Assembly (NCBI RefSeq): GCF_900129505.1
Contig: NZ_LT670818.1
Coordinates: forward strand, 8,837,001-8,901,000
DNA length: 64,000 bases
DNA from: Bradyrhizobium erythrophlei
GTDB lineage: Bacteria > Pseudomonadota > Alphaproteobacteria > Rhizobiales > Xanthobacteraceae
Reading direction: 5' to 3'
Shown one piece after another: positions 8,668 to 15,821 of this stretch (the first letter of the stretch is position 1; every line of letters begins with the position of its first letter). The notes below the pieces were generated by a model, which searched no databases, was not told the origin of the DNA, and saw only the letters and a program-made list of their open reading frames with translations. The position numbers and the translations under genes were made by a program.

Positions 8668-9071
8668 TTGCCGAGCATGACCTTGATGCCGAGCCAGACT
8701 GCTCCGACAAACCCGGTGACGATCACGGTGATGACCGCCTTGAAGGTGTAGCCCTGCATGCCGCGGAAGATGATGATGCCATCGCCCGGCGTCTCGATCT
8801 TGTCGCTATAGATCTTGAAGCGGTGGCCGAGACCGAGGGCGGCGACCTTGCTTTCGATCAGGCGCTTGGAAGATTGCGCCAGCGTCCGTTGCGCCTCGCG
8901 AATGCAGACCGCCAGCGTGCCGCGCTCGGCCTGGCAGGTCTCGACCAGAAGCTCACCGAAGAAGTGCGATTTTCCCGAGCCGCGGCCGCCGAACACGCCT
9001 TTGTACCGCGCGGGCATAAGCAGGGGTTCGAAGACTCTAGCTGTCGGGATTTTCAGGGTGGACAATGACAC
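8664..9071 (-). pseudogene. Phage terminase large subunit, N-terminal fragment fused to a membrane segment
   Basis: 135 residues against a usual 400-550 for TerL. The first ~105 residues match the ATPase start of a large terminase: FEPLLMPARYKG, the Walker A GGRGSGKSHF, then the Q/R-rich CIREAQRTLAQSSKRLIESK helix and the IETPGDGIIIFRGMQ strand. The homology stops just before the point where the SLEGF and Walker B (EEAQ) segments should follow. Instead there is a single hydrophobic helix (VITVIVTGFVGAVWLGI) ending in MLGK. A deletion has therefore joined the terminase start to the tail of another small membrane protein. The ATPase cannot work without Walker B. Start GTG at 9071, or TTG at 9065. 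Confidence 0.75.
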
Positions 9072-9285
9072 GCTCGATTCTATGGATCAGTTCGAGGGCG
9101 CCGTCGTCGCCATTCTCGATCGCCTGCGTCGCTTTACCCCAGCCGCGATCCAGGATGGCATTGGCTGCGGCGATTCGCGCCGGCGGCGTCGCCTTGGTAT
9201 TGCGCATCACGGCGACCAGTACGTTGAGCGCGGTCCGGGTGTGGCTGCGCGCCAGCGAGCGGATTTCCGTCACCGACCTAGGCAT
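9037..9285 (-). CDS. Small terminase-like / phage-associated protein
   Basis: 82 residues from the ATG at 9285, which overlaps the stop of the upstream 58-residue gene. The frame is open to 9339 but that part lies inside the upstream gene. The protein is basic and helical, with ARSHTRTALNVLVAVM and ATPPARIAAANAILDRGWGK, a pattern seen in short phage proteins placed directly upstream of large terminase in rhizobial prophages. Its own 3' end overlaps the terminase remnant by 35 bp. Calling it the small terminase rests on position; a helix-turn-helix is not obvious. Confidence 0.6.
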   Translation of the reverse strand: MPRSVTEIRSLARSHTRTALNVLVAVMRNTKATPPARIAAANAILDRGWGKATQAIENGDDGALELIHRIERVIVHPENPDS

Positions 9286-9454
9286 CGCCCGATCCTGCAG
9301 GCTCGGGGCGGACATCCTCGCTCGGCGCGGCATCGGCATGATCCATCACGAGATCGTCTGGCCGCGCCGCCGAGCGAAATACAATCGTAGGAAAATCGGA
9401 ATGCTTGCGATTCCGTTCCGGCCCGCGGATGAACTGAATGATCTCTGCACTCAT
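9278..9454 (-). CDS. Hypothetical phage-associated protein (58 aa)
   Basis: Starts at the ATG at 9454, overlapping the stop of the 23-residue peptide by ATGA, with GGAGGGG just upstream, so the start is well supported. It begins MSAEIIQFIRGPERNR and is acidic towards the C-terminus, with no membrane segment or known motif. Its place in the coupled chain (membrane peptide, this protein, small-terminase-like gene, terminase) suggests a shared prophage transcript. Function unknown. Confidence 0.6.
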   Translation of the reverse strand: MSAEIIQFIRGPERNRKHSDFPTIVFRSAARPDDLVMDHADAAPSEDVRPEPAGSGDA

Positions 9455-9522
9455 GACAACCCCTCCCACACCGCGATCGCAACCAGGCCGGCCAATGCGA
9501 GCGAAATCAGATACGCGGTCAT
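9451..9522 (-). CDS. 23-residue membrane peptide
   Basis: A 24-codon frame that is almost entirely one transmembrane helix (TAYLISLALAGLVAIAV, then WEGLS). Its stop overlaps the next ATG by ATGA, and its last codons form the GGAGGGG Shine-Dalgarno of that gene. It may be a real peptide, a translation leader for the downstream genes, or both. First frame of the prophage block. Confidence 0.5.
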   Translation of the reverse strand: MTAYLISLALAGLVAIAVWEGLS

Positions 9523-9904
9523 GCCAGGCCTCGCTTGATCGGAATGAAATATGCGGCATGACCGTATTCCTACGGCCATTTCAGGCGCGAACCCTATCTC
9601 TGCAAGAGAGGCCGCGTGCGGACGCGGACCATGCCCGCGCCGCGTGCCGACGCGTTCGCGCGCGCCGGCAAATTTATCGGCATGATCCCGCCCCGAAGAG
9701 CCGCGTCAGCGCAAAGCGTGAAGCGGTTTTCCTTTGGGACAAACGCCACGCGTTTGCCCGGAGATCATGCCCTAACTCAAATGGTTCGGACGGCAGCGCG
9801 CTTTGAGGCGCGTCTTGCGACGATGCGCTGCCTGGGGAGGATGGTGCGCCCGTGAAATGCGGCCGCCGTCCGATTCGGGAAACCCGATTCATCGATTGCA
9901 AATG

Positions 9905-9940
9905 AAAAAGCCCGCGGCCGGTTTCCCGGGGCGGGCTTTT
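9905..9940 (-). terminator. Terminator after the glycine-zipper gene
   Basis: GC-rich hairpin AAAAGCCCGC...GCGGGCTTTT with an A-run on one side and a T-run on the other, so it could work in both directions. It lies about 90 bp past the stop of the minus-strand gene that starts at 10376, separated from it by the repeated 46-bp tail. Confidence 0.7.
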
Positions 9941-9944
9941 GTAG

Positions 9945-9990
9945 TTCTTGCGATGATGAAGATATGCCGGTGATTTGCCCGACGTGTCAA
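9945..9990. repeat. 46-bp repeat, copy 1
   Basis: Identical to 10534-10579 except for one base (T/C at 9954 versus 10543). Contains ATGCCGGTGATTTGCCCGAC. Each copy sits between the end of a minus-strand gene and a hairpin terminator. Confidence 0.9.
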
Positions 9991-10031
9991 ATTCTTTTTG
10001 GAAGTCGCCGCCGATCTCGCGATCGATGCTT

Positions 10032-10376
10032 CTACTCAAACCCCTGGACCGGCGGCACGGACTTTCCGGCGCCGACCGCTTCGGCTGGCTTTGCGACGGG
10101 CAACGGCGTCACCCTGGCGGCAGTCTGCTGCTCGGTGGCGGCGCTGACCTGTGTTGCACGACGCGCGCGCGAGCGCGAATGTCCGGCACCCCAGGAATGT
10201 GCGATCGCGGGACCAGCCGTGTAGCCGATGAATGCGCCCGCCACCGCGCCGACCGGTCCCAGAACGACTGCGCCCGACACCGCGCCCAGAGCTGCACTTC
10301 CCGCGCGCTCTTGCGCGTTCGCCACGAACGAAAAAAATGTCGCTGCGATTGCCGCTGCAACAGCCAGTTTCTTCAT
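10032..10376 (-). CDS. Secreted glycine-zipper protein
   Basis: 114 residues. The ATG at 10376 follows AGGGGA at a good distance; the frame is open 42 nt further up but without a signal. Residues 1-21 form a signal peptide ending SFVANA. Then comes a small-residue-rich membrane-inserting zone (AALGAVSGAVVLGPVGAVAG, continuing AFIGYTAG) with the GxxxG spacing of glycine-zipper proteins, and a basic, disordered tail. Such proteins sit in the periplasm or outer membrane; function is unknown. Followed by the repeated tail and terminator. Confidence 0.75.
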   Translation of the reverse strand: MKKLAVAAAIAATFFSFVANAQERAGSAALGAVSGAVVLGPVGAVAGAFIGYTAGPAIAHSWGAGHSRSRARRATQVSAATEQQTAARVTPLPVAKPAEAVGAGKSVPPVQGFE

Positions 10377-10493
10377 CGCGGTTCCCCTGGATGCGCCCAA
10401 GGGGGCAAGGCACCGCAAGAATGCGGCAGCAGGAAGGTCGCACCGCGGCAGCCACCGTTCCGATTCAAGGCGATCGATTCAAGATAGCAGATT

Positions 10494-10527
10494 CAAAAAG
10501 CCCGCGACCGGTGGCCGGTGCGGGCTT
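10494..10527 (-). terminator. Terminator after the outer-membrane protein gene
   Basis: Hairpin AAGCCCGCGACCGG / CCGGTGCGGGCTT with a short loop and an A-run at 10495-10499 that reads as a T-run on the minus strand. Same arrangement as at 9905-9940: gene end, 46-bp tail, hairpin. Confidence 0.7.
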
Positions 10528-10533
10528 GCAAAT

Positions 10534-10579
10534 TTCTTGCGACGATGAAGATATGCCGGTGATTTGCCCGACGTGTCAA
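10534..10579. repeat. 46-bp repeat, copy 2
   Basis: 45 of 46 bases match 9945-9990, in the same orientation. Lies 16 bp past the stop of the outer-membrane protein gene and directly before its terminator. Confidence 0.9.
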
Positions 10580-10595
10580 CTACCCTCGCCGTGTT

Positions 10596-11531
10596 TTAAT
10601 TTCGCACCGCGTAAAGCGGCGTCCTCATGGTCAACATGTAAGCCGGCTTCGGCACCCAGGCGATCTCGGCCGTCACGCCGAACAGGCGGTTGTCGTTGTC
10701 GTCCATCCGGTCCAGATCCAACCTCACGATCGGCTGGGTAAAAGGCTGGAACGGCGTCAGGTTCAGAAGTTGCGCGCCGCCGAAGGACTGAACGCCGACG
10801 CGGCCGGTGAACTTCCAGTTGTTGTCCCACTGATAGTAGCCACCGACATAGCCGATGGTGTTCGGGCTTACTTTCGCCAGCGGAGAATCGACATCAACCC
10901 TCGTGTACTGGACACCGGCAAGCAGGCCCCTGGTCTCGTCCTCGTTCAGCGCATAACTGAACTCGACAATATTGTTGAGCGACGTCGTGGCGAGCGGGGA
11001 ATCCGGCACCGATCTCGTGACCGTCGATTGCAGCGTGATCGTCGGGATCGATCCGCCATTCTGCTGATAGACGTCGGCCTGGAATCCGACATTCCAGCTG
11101 CTGACCGCGAACGTCGACCAATCAGACGTACCGCTTTGCGAGGCACTGGCACTGAAGCCGCCATACAGCGAGACGCGGTCGCTGACATCCACCGTCAGGG
11201 GAACATCCACCGCGACGCTCCGGCTTGACGGCGATGACAGTGTTGGCAGCCTCGGAAGCACCTGGGAATTCGTCAGCGTCGAGAGCGTCTGCAGCGTCGC
11301 AATGGCCGTGGACAACGAAGAATTGCCGAAGCCGATCGAGAGCGTGTTGGCCGGCACGGTGGCATAGTTGGTCCGCAGGTCCAGATAGATGTTCGGCAGC
11401 GTTGAATCCGCCTTCGCCGACGGGTCGTCGCTGCCGTCCTTGTCCTTGCTCAGGGCCATGCCGGACAGAGACGAGGAAGCCAATCCCGCGAGCGCGATGC
11501 AGAACACGGCCCTTGCCGGCCGGATTTTCAA
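10596..11531 (-). CDS. Putative outer-membrane beta-barrel protein
   Basis: About 311 residues if read from the TTG at 11531, which follows GAGG by 5 nt and gives a compact signal peptide (KIRPARAVFCIALAGLASSSLSG). The frame is open to another TTG at 11597. The mature protein is rich in alternating polar/hydrophobic strands with aromatic girdles (VSLYGGFSAS, WNVGFQADVYQ, GYVGGYYQWDNNWKFTGRVG), consistent with a beta-barrel, but I do not recognise a named family. It does not end in the usual C-terminal aromatic (ends YAVRN). It lies 71 bp behind the ABC-type binding-protein gene on the same strand, so the two may be co-transcribed. Confidence 0.65.
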   Translation of the reverse strand: MKIRPARAVFCIALAGLASSSLSGMALSKDKDGSDDPSAKADSTLPNIYLDLRTNYATVPANTLSIGFGNSSLSTAIATLQTLSTLTNSQVLPRLPTLSSPSSRSVAVDVPLTVDVSDRVSLYGGFSASASQSGTSDWSTFAVSSWNVGFQADVYQQNGGSIPTITLQSTVTRSVPDSPLATTSLNNIVEFSYALNEDETRGLLAGVQYTRVDVDSPLAKVSPNTIGYVGGYYQWDNNWKFTGRVGVQSFGGAQLLNLTPFQPFTQPIVRLDLDRMDDNDNRLFGVTAEIAWVPKPAYMLTMRTPLYAVRN

Positions 11532-11602
11532 AGCGCCTCGCGTTTTCAGCCACCCGTTTCCCAGCGGCCCGCGATCTTCGCTTGATTGAGGTCGCAACGC
11601 TG

Positions 11603-12580
11603 TTACTCGATCACTTCATCGGCGAGCGCCGTCAGCGTCGGCGGAATTTCGAGCCCGATCGACTTCGCGGTCTTGAGATTGATCACGAACTGGTAGCGGG
11701 TCGGCTGCTCGACCGGAAGGTCGGCGGGCTTTGCACCCTTGAAAATATGGTCGACCATCGCAGCGGCGCGATCGAAGGATTCCTGCAGGTCGGCGCCGTA
11801 GGACATCAGCCCGCCGTCGCGAACGATGGAGTCTGCCTCATAGATCGCCGGCAGCCTGTGCTCGGCGGCATAGTCGATCACGCGCTTGCGGTTGAGCAGC
11901 GTCAGCGAGTCCGAGACCATCAGGATGGCGTCTGGCGGATCGCGCGTCATCGCCGCGAACGCCGCATTGAAATCGTCGGGCTCGCGCACACCGAGCGGCT
12001 GCACGGTGATCCCGACGCCCTCAGCAGCCTGTGCCGAAGCCTGGTAGCGCAGCGACATGCCGAGATCTTCCATGTTCCACAGCATCGCGATCCGGCGGAG
12101 CTTTGGCGACAATGCGGTCAGCAGCGAAAGCCGCTTGGTGGAGAGCATAGAGGCGTCGTCGGCGATGCCGGTCACGGTGCCGCCCGGCCGCGCGAGGCTT
12201 TCGACCAGCCCCGTCTTGACCGGATCGCCCGAGCCGGACGCCAGCACGGTTGTGACGCCCGATGCCTTGGCCGCCGCCGCGGCCGGATAGCTGATGGTGA
12301 CCACCACATCCACATTGGCGGCCTTCAGCTCCTGCATCATCTGCGGCACCAGATCGATCTTGCCGGCGGCGCCGCGACTCTCGAGGACGAGGTTCTGTCC
12401 CAGCACATAGCCGCGCTTAGCCAGCGCATCGAACAGAATTGCGCCAGGGCCGGCTTGGGCAACGATCGGAAGGCCGGGGGTGAGGGTGCCGATGCGATAC
12501 ACCTTCGCCGTCTGGGCAACGGCGGCGAACGGCCAAAAAGCCGCGCCACCCATGAGCGTGATCAACTCGCGCCGATTCAT
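11603..12580 (-). CDS. ABC transporter substrate-binding protein (TrpX-like family)
   Basis: 325-residue periplasmic protein of the ABC_sub_bind family. The N-terminus is a Tat-like signal (MNRRELITLMGGAAFWPFAAVAQ). The core has YRIGTLTPG, the hallmark ANVDVVVTISYPAAAAAK strand, PGGTVTGIADDA, and DAILMVSDSLTLLNRKRVIDYAAEHRLPAIYE. An AGGAGG Shine-Dalgarno lies 5 nt before the ATG. No permease or ATPase gene is adjacent, which is common for this family in rhizobia, where many copies are orphans. Ligand unknown. Confidence 0.9.
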   Translation of the reverse strand: MNRRELITLMGGAAFWPFAAVAQTAKVYRIGTLTPGLPIVAQAGPGAILFDALAKRGYVLGQNLVLESRGAAGKIDLVPQMMQELKAANVDVVVTISYPAAAAAKASGVTTVLASGSGDPVKTGLVESLARPGGTVTGIADDASMLSTKRLSLLTALSPKLRRIAMLWNMEDLGMSLRYQASAQAAEGVGITVQPLGVREPDDFNAAFAAMTRDPPDAILMVSDSLTLLNRKRVIDYAAEHRLPAIYEADSIVRDGGLMSYGADLQESFDRAAAMVDHIFKGAKPADLPVEQPTRYQFVINLKTAKSIGLEIPPTLTALADEVIE

Positions 12581-12865
12581 TTGTCCTCCTAACGGCCGAC
12601 CGTCTGCCGATGTCTAGGTCTAGCACTTCGGCGACAGGACGGTGAGCGGGAAATTGCATCAGGCGACGCCGTTCGGCACAAGGACGTCAGGCAGGTGTCG
12701 ATAAAAACCATGCCCCAGGCGCTAGCCCGCCGCGCGGCCCAAAAGAGGCCAAGGCGGGATGCATCCGCTGCCGCCGCGCGGGCTTCCTCGCCGGAACATT
12801 TTTCAGTCGCGAATGTTCACCAAAGGGTTTACCGATACAGTCGTTCTCGAATCTCAAAGAATTTC

Positions 12866-14158
12866 ATGACCGAAGCGATCCGCCAAGGGGCCAGGAAGAA
12901 GCCTCAAAACATGTTGCTTCGGTTGCTGGGCCCGGGACTGGTGACCGGCGCTGCCGATGACGACCCGTCGGGCATAGCGACCTACTCCCGGGCCGGCGCG
13001 CAATTCGGCTACGGCCTGCTCTGGACGGTGTTCTTGACCACACCGTTCATGATTGCAATCCAGCTGGTGAGCGCGCGGATCGGTCGCGTGACCGGCAAGG
13101 GCCTCGCCGCCAACGTGATGGAGCTGGCGCCGCGCTGGCTGGTGCTGGCGCTGGTCTTTCTTTTGGTCGCGGCGAACACGTTCAATATCGCAGCCGACAT
13201 CGCCGCGATGGGAGAATCCCTCTCCCTGGTCATCGGCGGGCTCAACCACGAACATGCCCTGATCTTCGCCTCCGTATCGACCTTGCTGCAGGTCTTCGTG
13301 CCGTATCGGCGATACGCGCCGGTGCTCAAATTCCTGACGCTGACGTTGTTTGCCTATGTCGTAACCGCCCTCACCGTGAACATTCCCTGGGGCACGGCGC
13401 TGCTGGCGGCAATCTGGCCAAGGCCCACCATCACTGCGGATTACTTCCTGATGGTGGTCGCGGTACTGGGCACGACGATCAGCCCCTATCTCTTCTTCTG
13501 GCAGGCTTCGCAGGAAGTCGAGGAGATGAATCAGGGCAAGGTACACCGTCCACTGCGGGAGCTTACCCGGGGCGGTCTGACCGAGATCGACCGCATCAAG
13601 CTCGATACCGTGGTCGGCATGTTCTTTTCAAACGCGATCGCCTTTTTCATCATCCTGACCACCGCGGCCGTCCTGAATGCGAACGGCGTCACCAACATCA
13701 ATTCGGCAACGCAGGCCGCCGAAGCGTTAGGGCCACTAGCGGGCGATTTCACGTTTCTGCTGTTCGCACTCGGCATCATCGGCACCGGCCTGCTGGCGAT
13801 CCCGGTGCTGGCGGGCTCCGCCGCCTATGGCGTCTCCGAAGCCTTCGGATGGCACGCGACCCTCGAAGCCAAGGCTCCGGACGCCGTCGGATTCTACACG
13901 ATCATCGCAGCCGCGACCGTGATCGGATTCGGTCTTGGCTTCACCGGAATAAGCGCCATTCACATGCTGGTCTGGAGCGCAGTGCTCAACGGCATTGTCG
14001 CGGTTCCGATCATGGCCATGATGATGGTGATTGTCACAAATGAAGGACTGATGGGGCGGTTCAAAGCCAGCCGCTGGCTAACCATGCTGGGCTGGGTCGG
14101 CACTGCGCTGATGGCCGTGGCGGTGATCGCCTTGTTCCTTTCCTTCCTTATCGGATAG
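12866..14158 (+). CDS. Nramp-related divalent metal transporter
   Basis: 430 residues with 11 or so hydrophobic helices. Belongs to the Nramp fold by pattern (LGPGLVTGAADDDPSGIATYS in helix 1; ISPYLFFWQASQEVEE in helix 6). Canonical Nramp metal ligands are Asp and Asn of DPGN in helix 1 and Met in helix 6. Here helix 1 reads DPSG (33-36), so the Asn is replaced by Gly, and the helix 6 Met is absent. This subgroup is common in proteobacteria and may carry a harder ion such as Mg2+ or have another job; that is inference. I take the ATG at 12866; the frame is open to 12695, but that extension is Ala/Arg-rich and not Nramp-like. Confidence 0.85.
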   Translation: MTEAIRQGARKKPQNMLLRLLGPGLVTGAADDDPSGIATYSRAGAQFGYGLLWTVFLTTPFMIAIQLVSARIGRVTGKGLAANVMELAPRWLVLALVFLLVAANTFNIAADIAAMGESLSLVIGGLNHEHALIFASVSTLLQVFVPYRRYAPVLKFLTLTLFAYVVTALTVNIPWGTALLAAIWPRPTITADYFLMVVAVLGTTISPYLFFWQASQEVEEMNQGKVHRPLRELTRGGLTEIDRIKLDTVVGMFFSNAIAFFIILTTAAVLNANGVTNINSATQAAEALGPLAGDFTFLLFALGIIGTGLLAIPVLAGSAAYGVSEAFGWHATLEAKAPDAVGFYTIIAAATVIGFGLGFTGISAIHMLVWSAVLNGIVAVPIMAMMMVIVTNEGLMGRFKASRWLTMLGWVGTALMAVAVIALFLSFLIG

Positions 14159-14179
14159 GCGCGCAGCCGGCAGCCGCGC

Positions 14180-15385
14180 TCAATTCTGGGCGTTGTGCAC
14201 TTGAGTGGCCGATTCCATTCCCGGCGGCGCCTTGACCCAGGAGTAGTTGTGGCTAGCGAGGTCATAGCCGCGCTCGAAAAGCGCGACCATGTATTTCTGA
14301 TCGAACGGCTCGTCGCTGGTGTCCTTGAAGTCGGGCGGAATGCTCGCAAGATTGAAGTCGATTCCATCGCGCCGGGTGACGGAATAGATGCGGTAGAGGT
14401 CGCCGATCCCCTGGTTCTTGATGAGCGTCGAGATCGAACGCTGCGTAATGGACAGGACGTTCTCGTCGACGGATTGCCATTCCGGATCGATCTTTCCATT
14501 CTTGATCACGAACAATCTCGGCTTCGCCGCGGGCCTCGCCGATTTTTGATCGTGGAAAGTAAACGAAAATATCGAGGGGGCGATGAAGACCTGCCTGGTG
14601 ACGCCACCATCCACGTGCAGCTCGTCATAGTTCTGTCCGCCGACGCGGACCTGAATCCGGACCGGCGGGAAAACGCCTGGCAGCGTTGCCGATGCCAGCA
14701 ATATCCTGTGGAACAGGCTTTTCGCGTCGGGATTATGGCTCATCGCGATCCGGCCCATGTCCCACATGACAGGCCTTTGCGTATCGAGATTGGTGGTGCC
14801 GATCAGCAAAATGCGGCCCCTGATCCGCTCGTTGGCGATTTCCTGCAGAAAGGCATCGTCGACATATTTCTCGATCAATCGCGCCAGGGGCGCGTCGTCC
14901 GCCAGCGCGGAGCCTTTGAGCAAGCCTGGCACGTTGTAGGTGAAAATGTCCTGCCGCCCGTATTTGGTGAAGATCTCGCGCAACTGGCCGTCACGCTCGC
15001 GTCCGAGGAACGCAAAGGGAGCAATCAACGCGCCGGAGCTAACACCGGTGACGAGGTCGAAGACCGGCCGCGTGCCGGCATCGCTCCAGCCGACCAGCAG
15101 GCCGGCGCCGAAGGCGCCATCCTCGGCGCCGCCGGATATCGCAAGCAGGTTCGAGACCGGCGAATGTTTTTCAGCTCCTGACAGCGACCGCATTTCCGCT
15201 CTCGGCGCATCCTCCATCATGATCGCCTGGATATCCCGGGCCGGGGCGTCGCCCCAAAAGCGGATGTTGTGAAATCCTTCGAGCTCGATCTGGGCGGCGC
15301 TGGCCTGCGGCAAGACGTTGCGCGGCGCGATCGTTGCACATCCACCCGTCAGGAAGATCGACAAGCCGATCAAGGCAAGACGCAT
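14180..15385 (-). CDS. Patatin-like phospholipase, lipoprotein
   Basis: 401 residues from the ATG at 15385. This start gives a textbook lipoprotein signal with lipobox LTGGC (Cys16); a start at 15475 would add 30 basic residues before it. The patatin domain has the oxyanion-hole glycine motif SGGAEDGAFGAG (84-95), the nucleophile elbow GVSSG (Ser116) and the second catalytic residue in HVDGGVT. It should be a Ser-Asp dyad acyl hydrolase anchored in the outer or inner membrane facing the periplasm, acting on phospholipids or other esters. No neighbouring lipid gene suggests a specific substrate. Confidence 0.88.
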   Translation of the reverse strand: MRLALIGLSIFLTGGCATIAPRNVLPQASAAQIELEGFHNIRFWGDAPARDIQAIMMEDAPRAEMRSLSGAEKHSPVSNLLAISGGAEDGAFGAGLLVGWSDAGTRPVFDLVTGVSSGALIAPFAFLGRERDGQLREIFTKYGRQDIFTYNVPGLLKGSALADDAPLARLIEKYVDDAFLQEIANERIRGRILLIGTTNLDTQRPVMWDMGRIAMSHNPDAKSLFHRILLASATLPGVFPPVRIQVRVGGQNYDELHVDGGVTRQVFIAPSIFSFTFHDQKSARPAAKPRLFVIKNGKIDPEWQSVDENVLSITQRSISTLIKNQGIGDLYRIYSVTRRDGIDFNLASIPPDFKDTSDEPFDQKYMVALFERGYDLASHNYSWVKAPPGMESATQVHNAQN

Positions 15386-15821
15386 CGTCGACCGCAGCAG
15401 ACGGCAAGCAGGCAAGGCTCGCCTGTTCAGCCGGCCAAACCTCGGTCCTCTCAGATATCGAAAGGACGTATTCAAATCGGCGACCGGAGCAGCATTTTTA
15501 AGAATATCTCGGTATTCCCCGCTCGGGGCTATTGCACACCCCGGGCGCGCGCACTTCAGTTATGGCGCAGCGGCGGATGAATGTTCGATTTGGGGCATTA
15601 TCGCGGCGACCTGCAAAGCCGGGAAATAACTGGACACAGTCAGCTGGCCGGCGCCCGTCCGGATCCGATTTTTTTCAGTTAAAAGCTGAAGGATGCGTTA
15701 GCGCAAAACGCGTGGCACCATCACGGCCCTGTCACACCCCACCTCGCCTCGCATAAGGCATATGCACGGCTTTGTCAGCCCACCACGCGAAGTAGGCATC
15801 GCAGTGTGCTCCTCTCCCAGG
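15386..15821. other. 436-bp gap between patatin and kup
   Basis: No frame with a plausible domain or signal on either strand, no strong hairpin. It would hold the patatin promoter and the kup 3' end; nothing specific can be identified. Confidence 0.5.

Larger units (their letters stand above)
8488..9522 (-). mobile_element. Degraded prophage block
   Basis: Five short minus-strand frames, mostly with stop/start overlaps: a 23-residue membrane peptide, a 58-residue protein, a small-terminase-like protein, a chimeric large-terminase N-terminus and a secreted 59-mer. Only the DNA-packaging entry point is recognisable; there is no portal, capsid, tail or integrase gene nearby. It lies just downstream of the aldehyde oxidoreductase operon. 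I read it as a prophage relic kept after a large deletion. No attachment-site repeats could be identified. Confidence 0.6.
9523..10031. other. 509-bp gap without a convincing gene
   Basis: Frames here on both strands have poor composition and no recognisable domain. The only clear content is at the right end: a hairpin terminator (9905-9940) and a 46-bp tail (9945-9990) that is duplicated near 10.55 kb. Both belong to the 3' end of the glycine-zipper gene. Confidence 0.6.

Noticed and set aside
9674..10039. 121-codon minus frame between prophage block and glycine-zipper gene
   Set aside because: Crosses the terminator and repeat, composition is not protein-like, no Shine-Dalgarno.
9945..10579. 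Repeat pair considered as a CRISPR or IS end
   Set aside because: Only two copies 589 bp apart with genes between, same orientation, no spacers and no transposase; fits a 3' tail module better.
12695..12865. N-terminal extension of the Nramp-like protein
   Set aside because: Ala/Arg/Ser-rich and not membrane-like; family homology starts at 12866.
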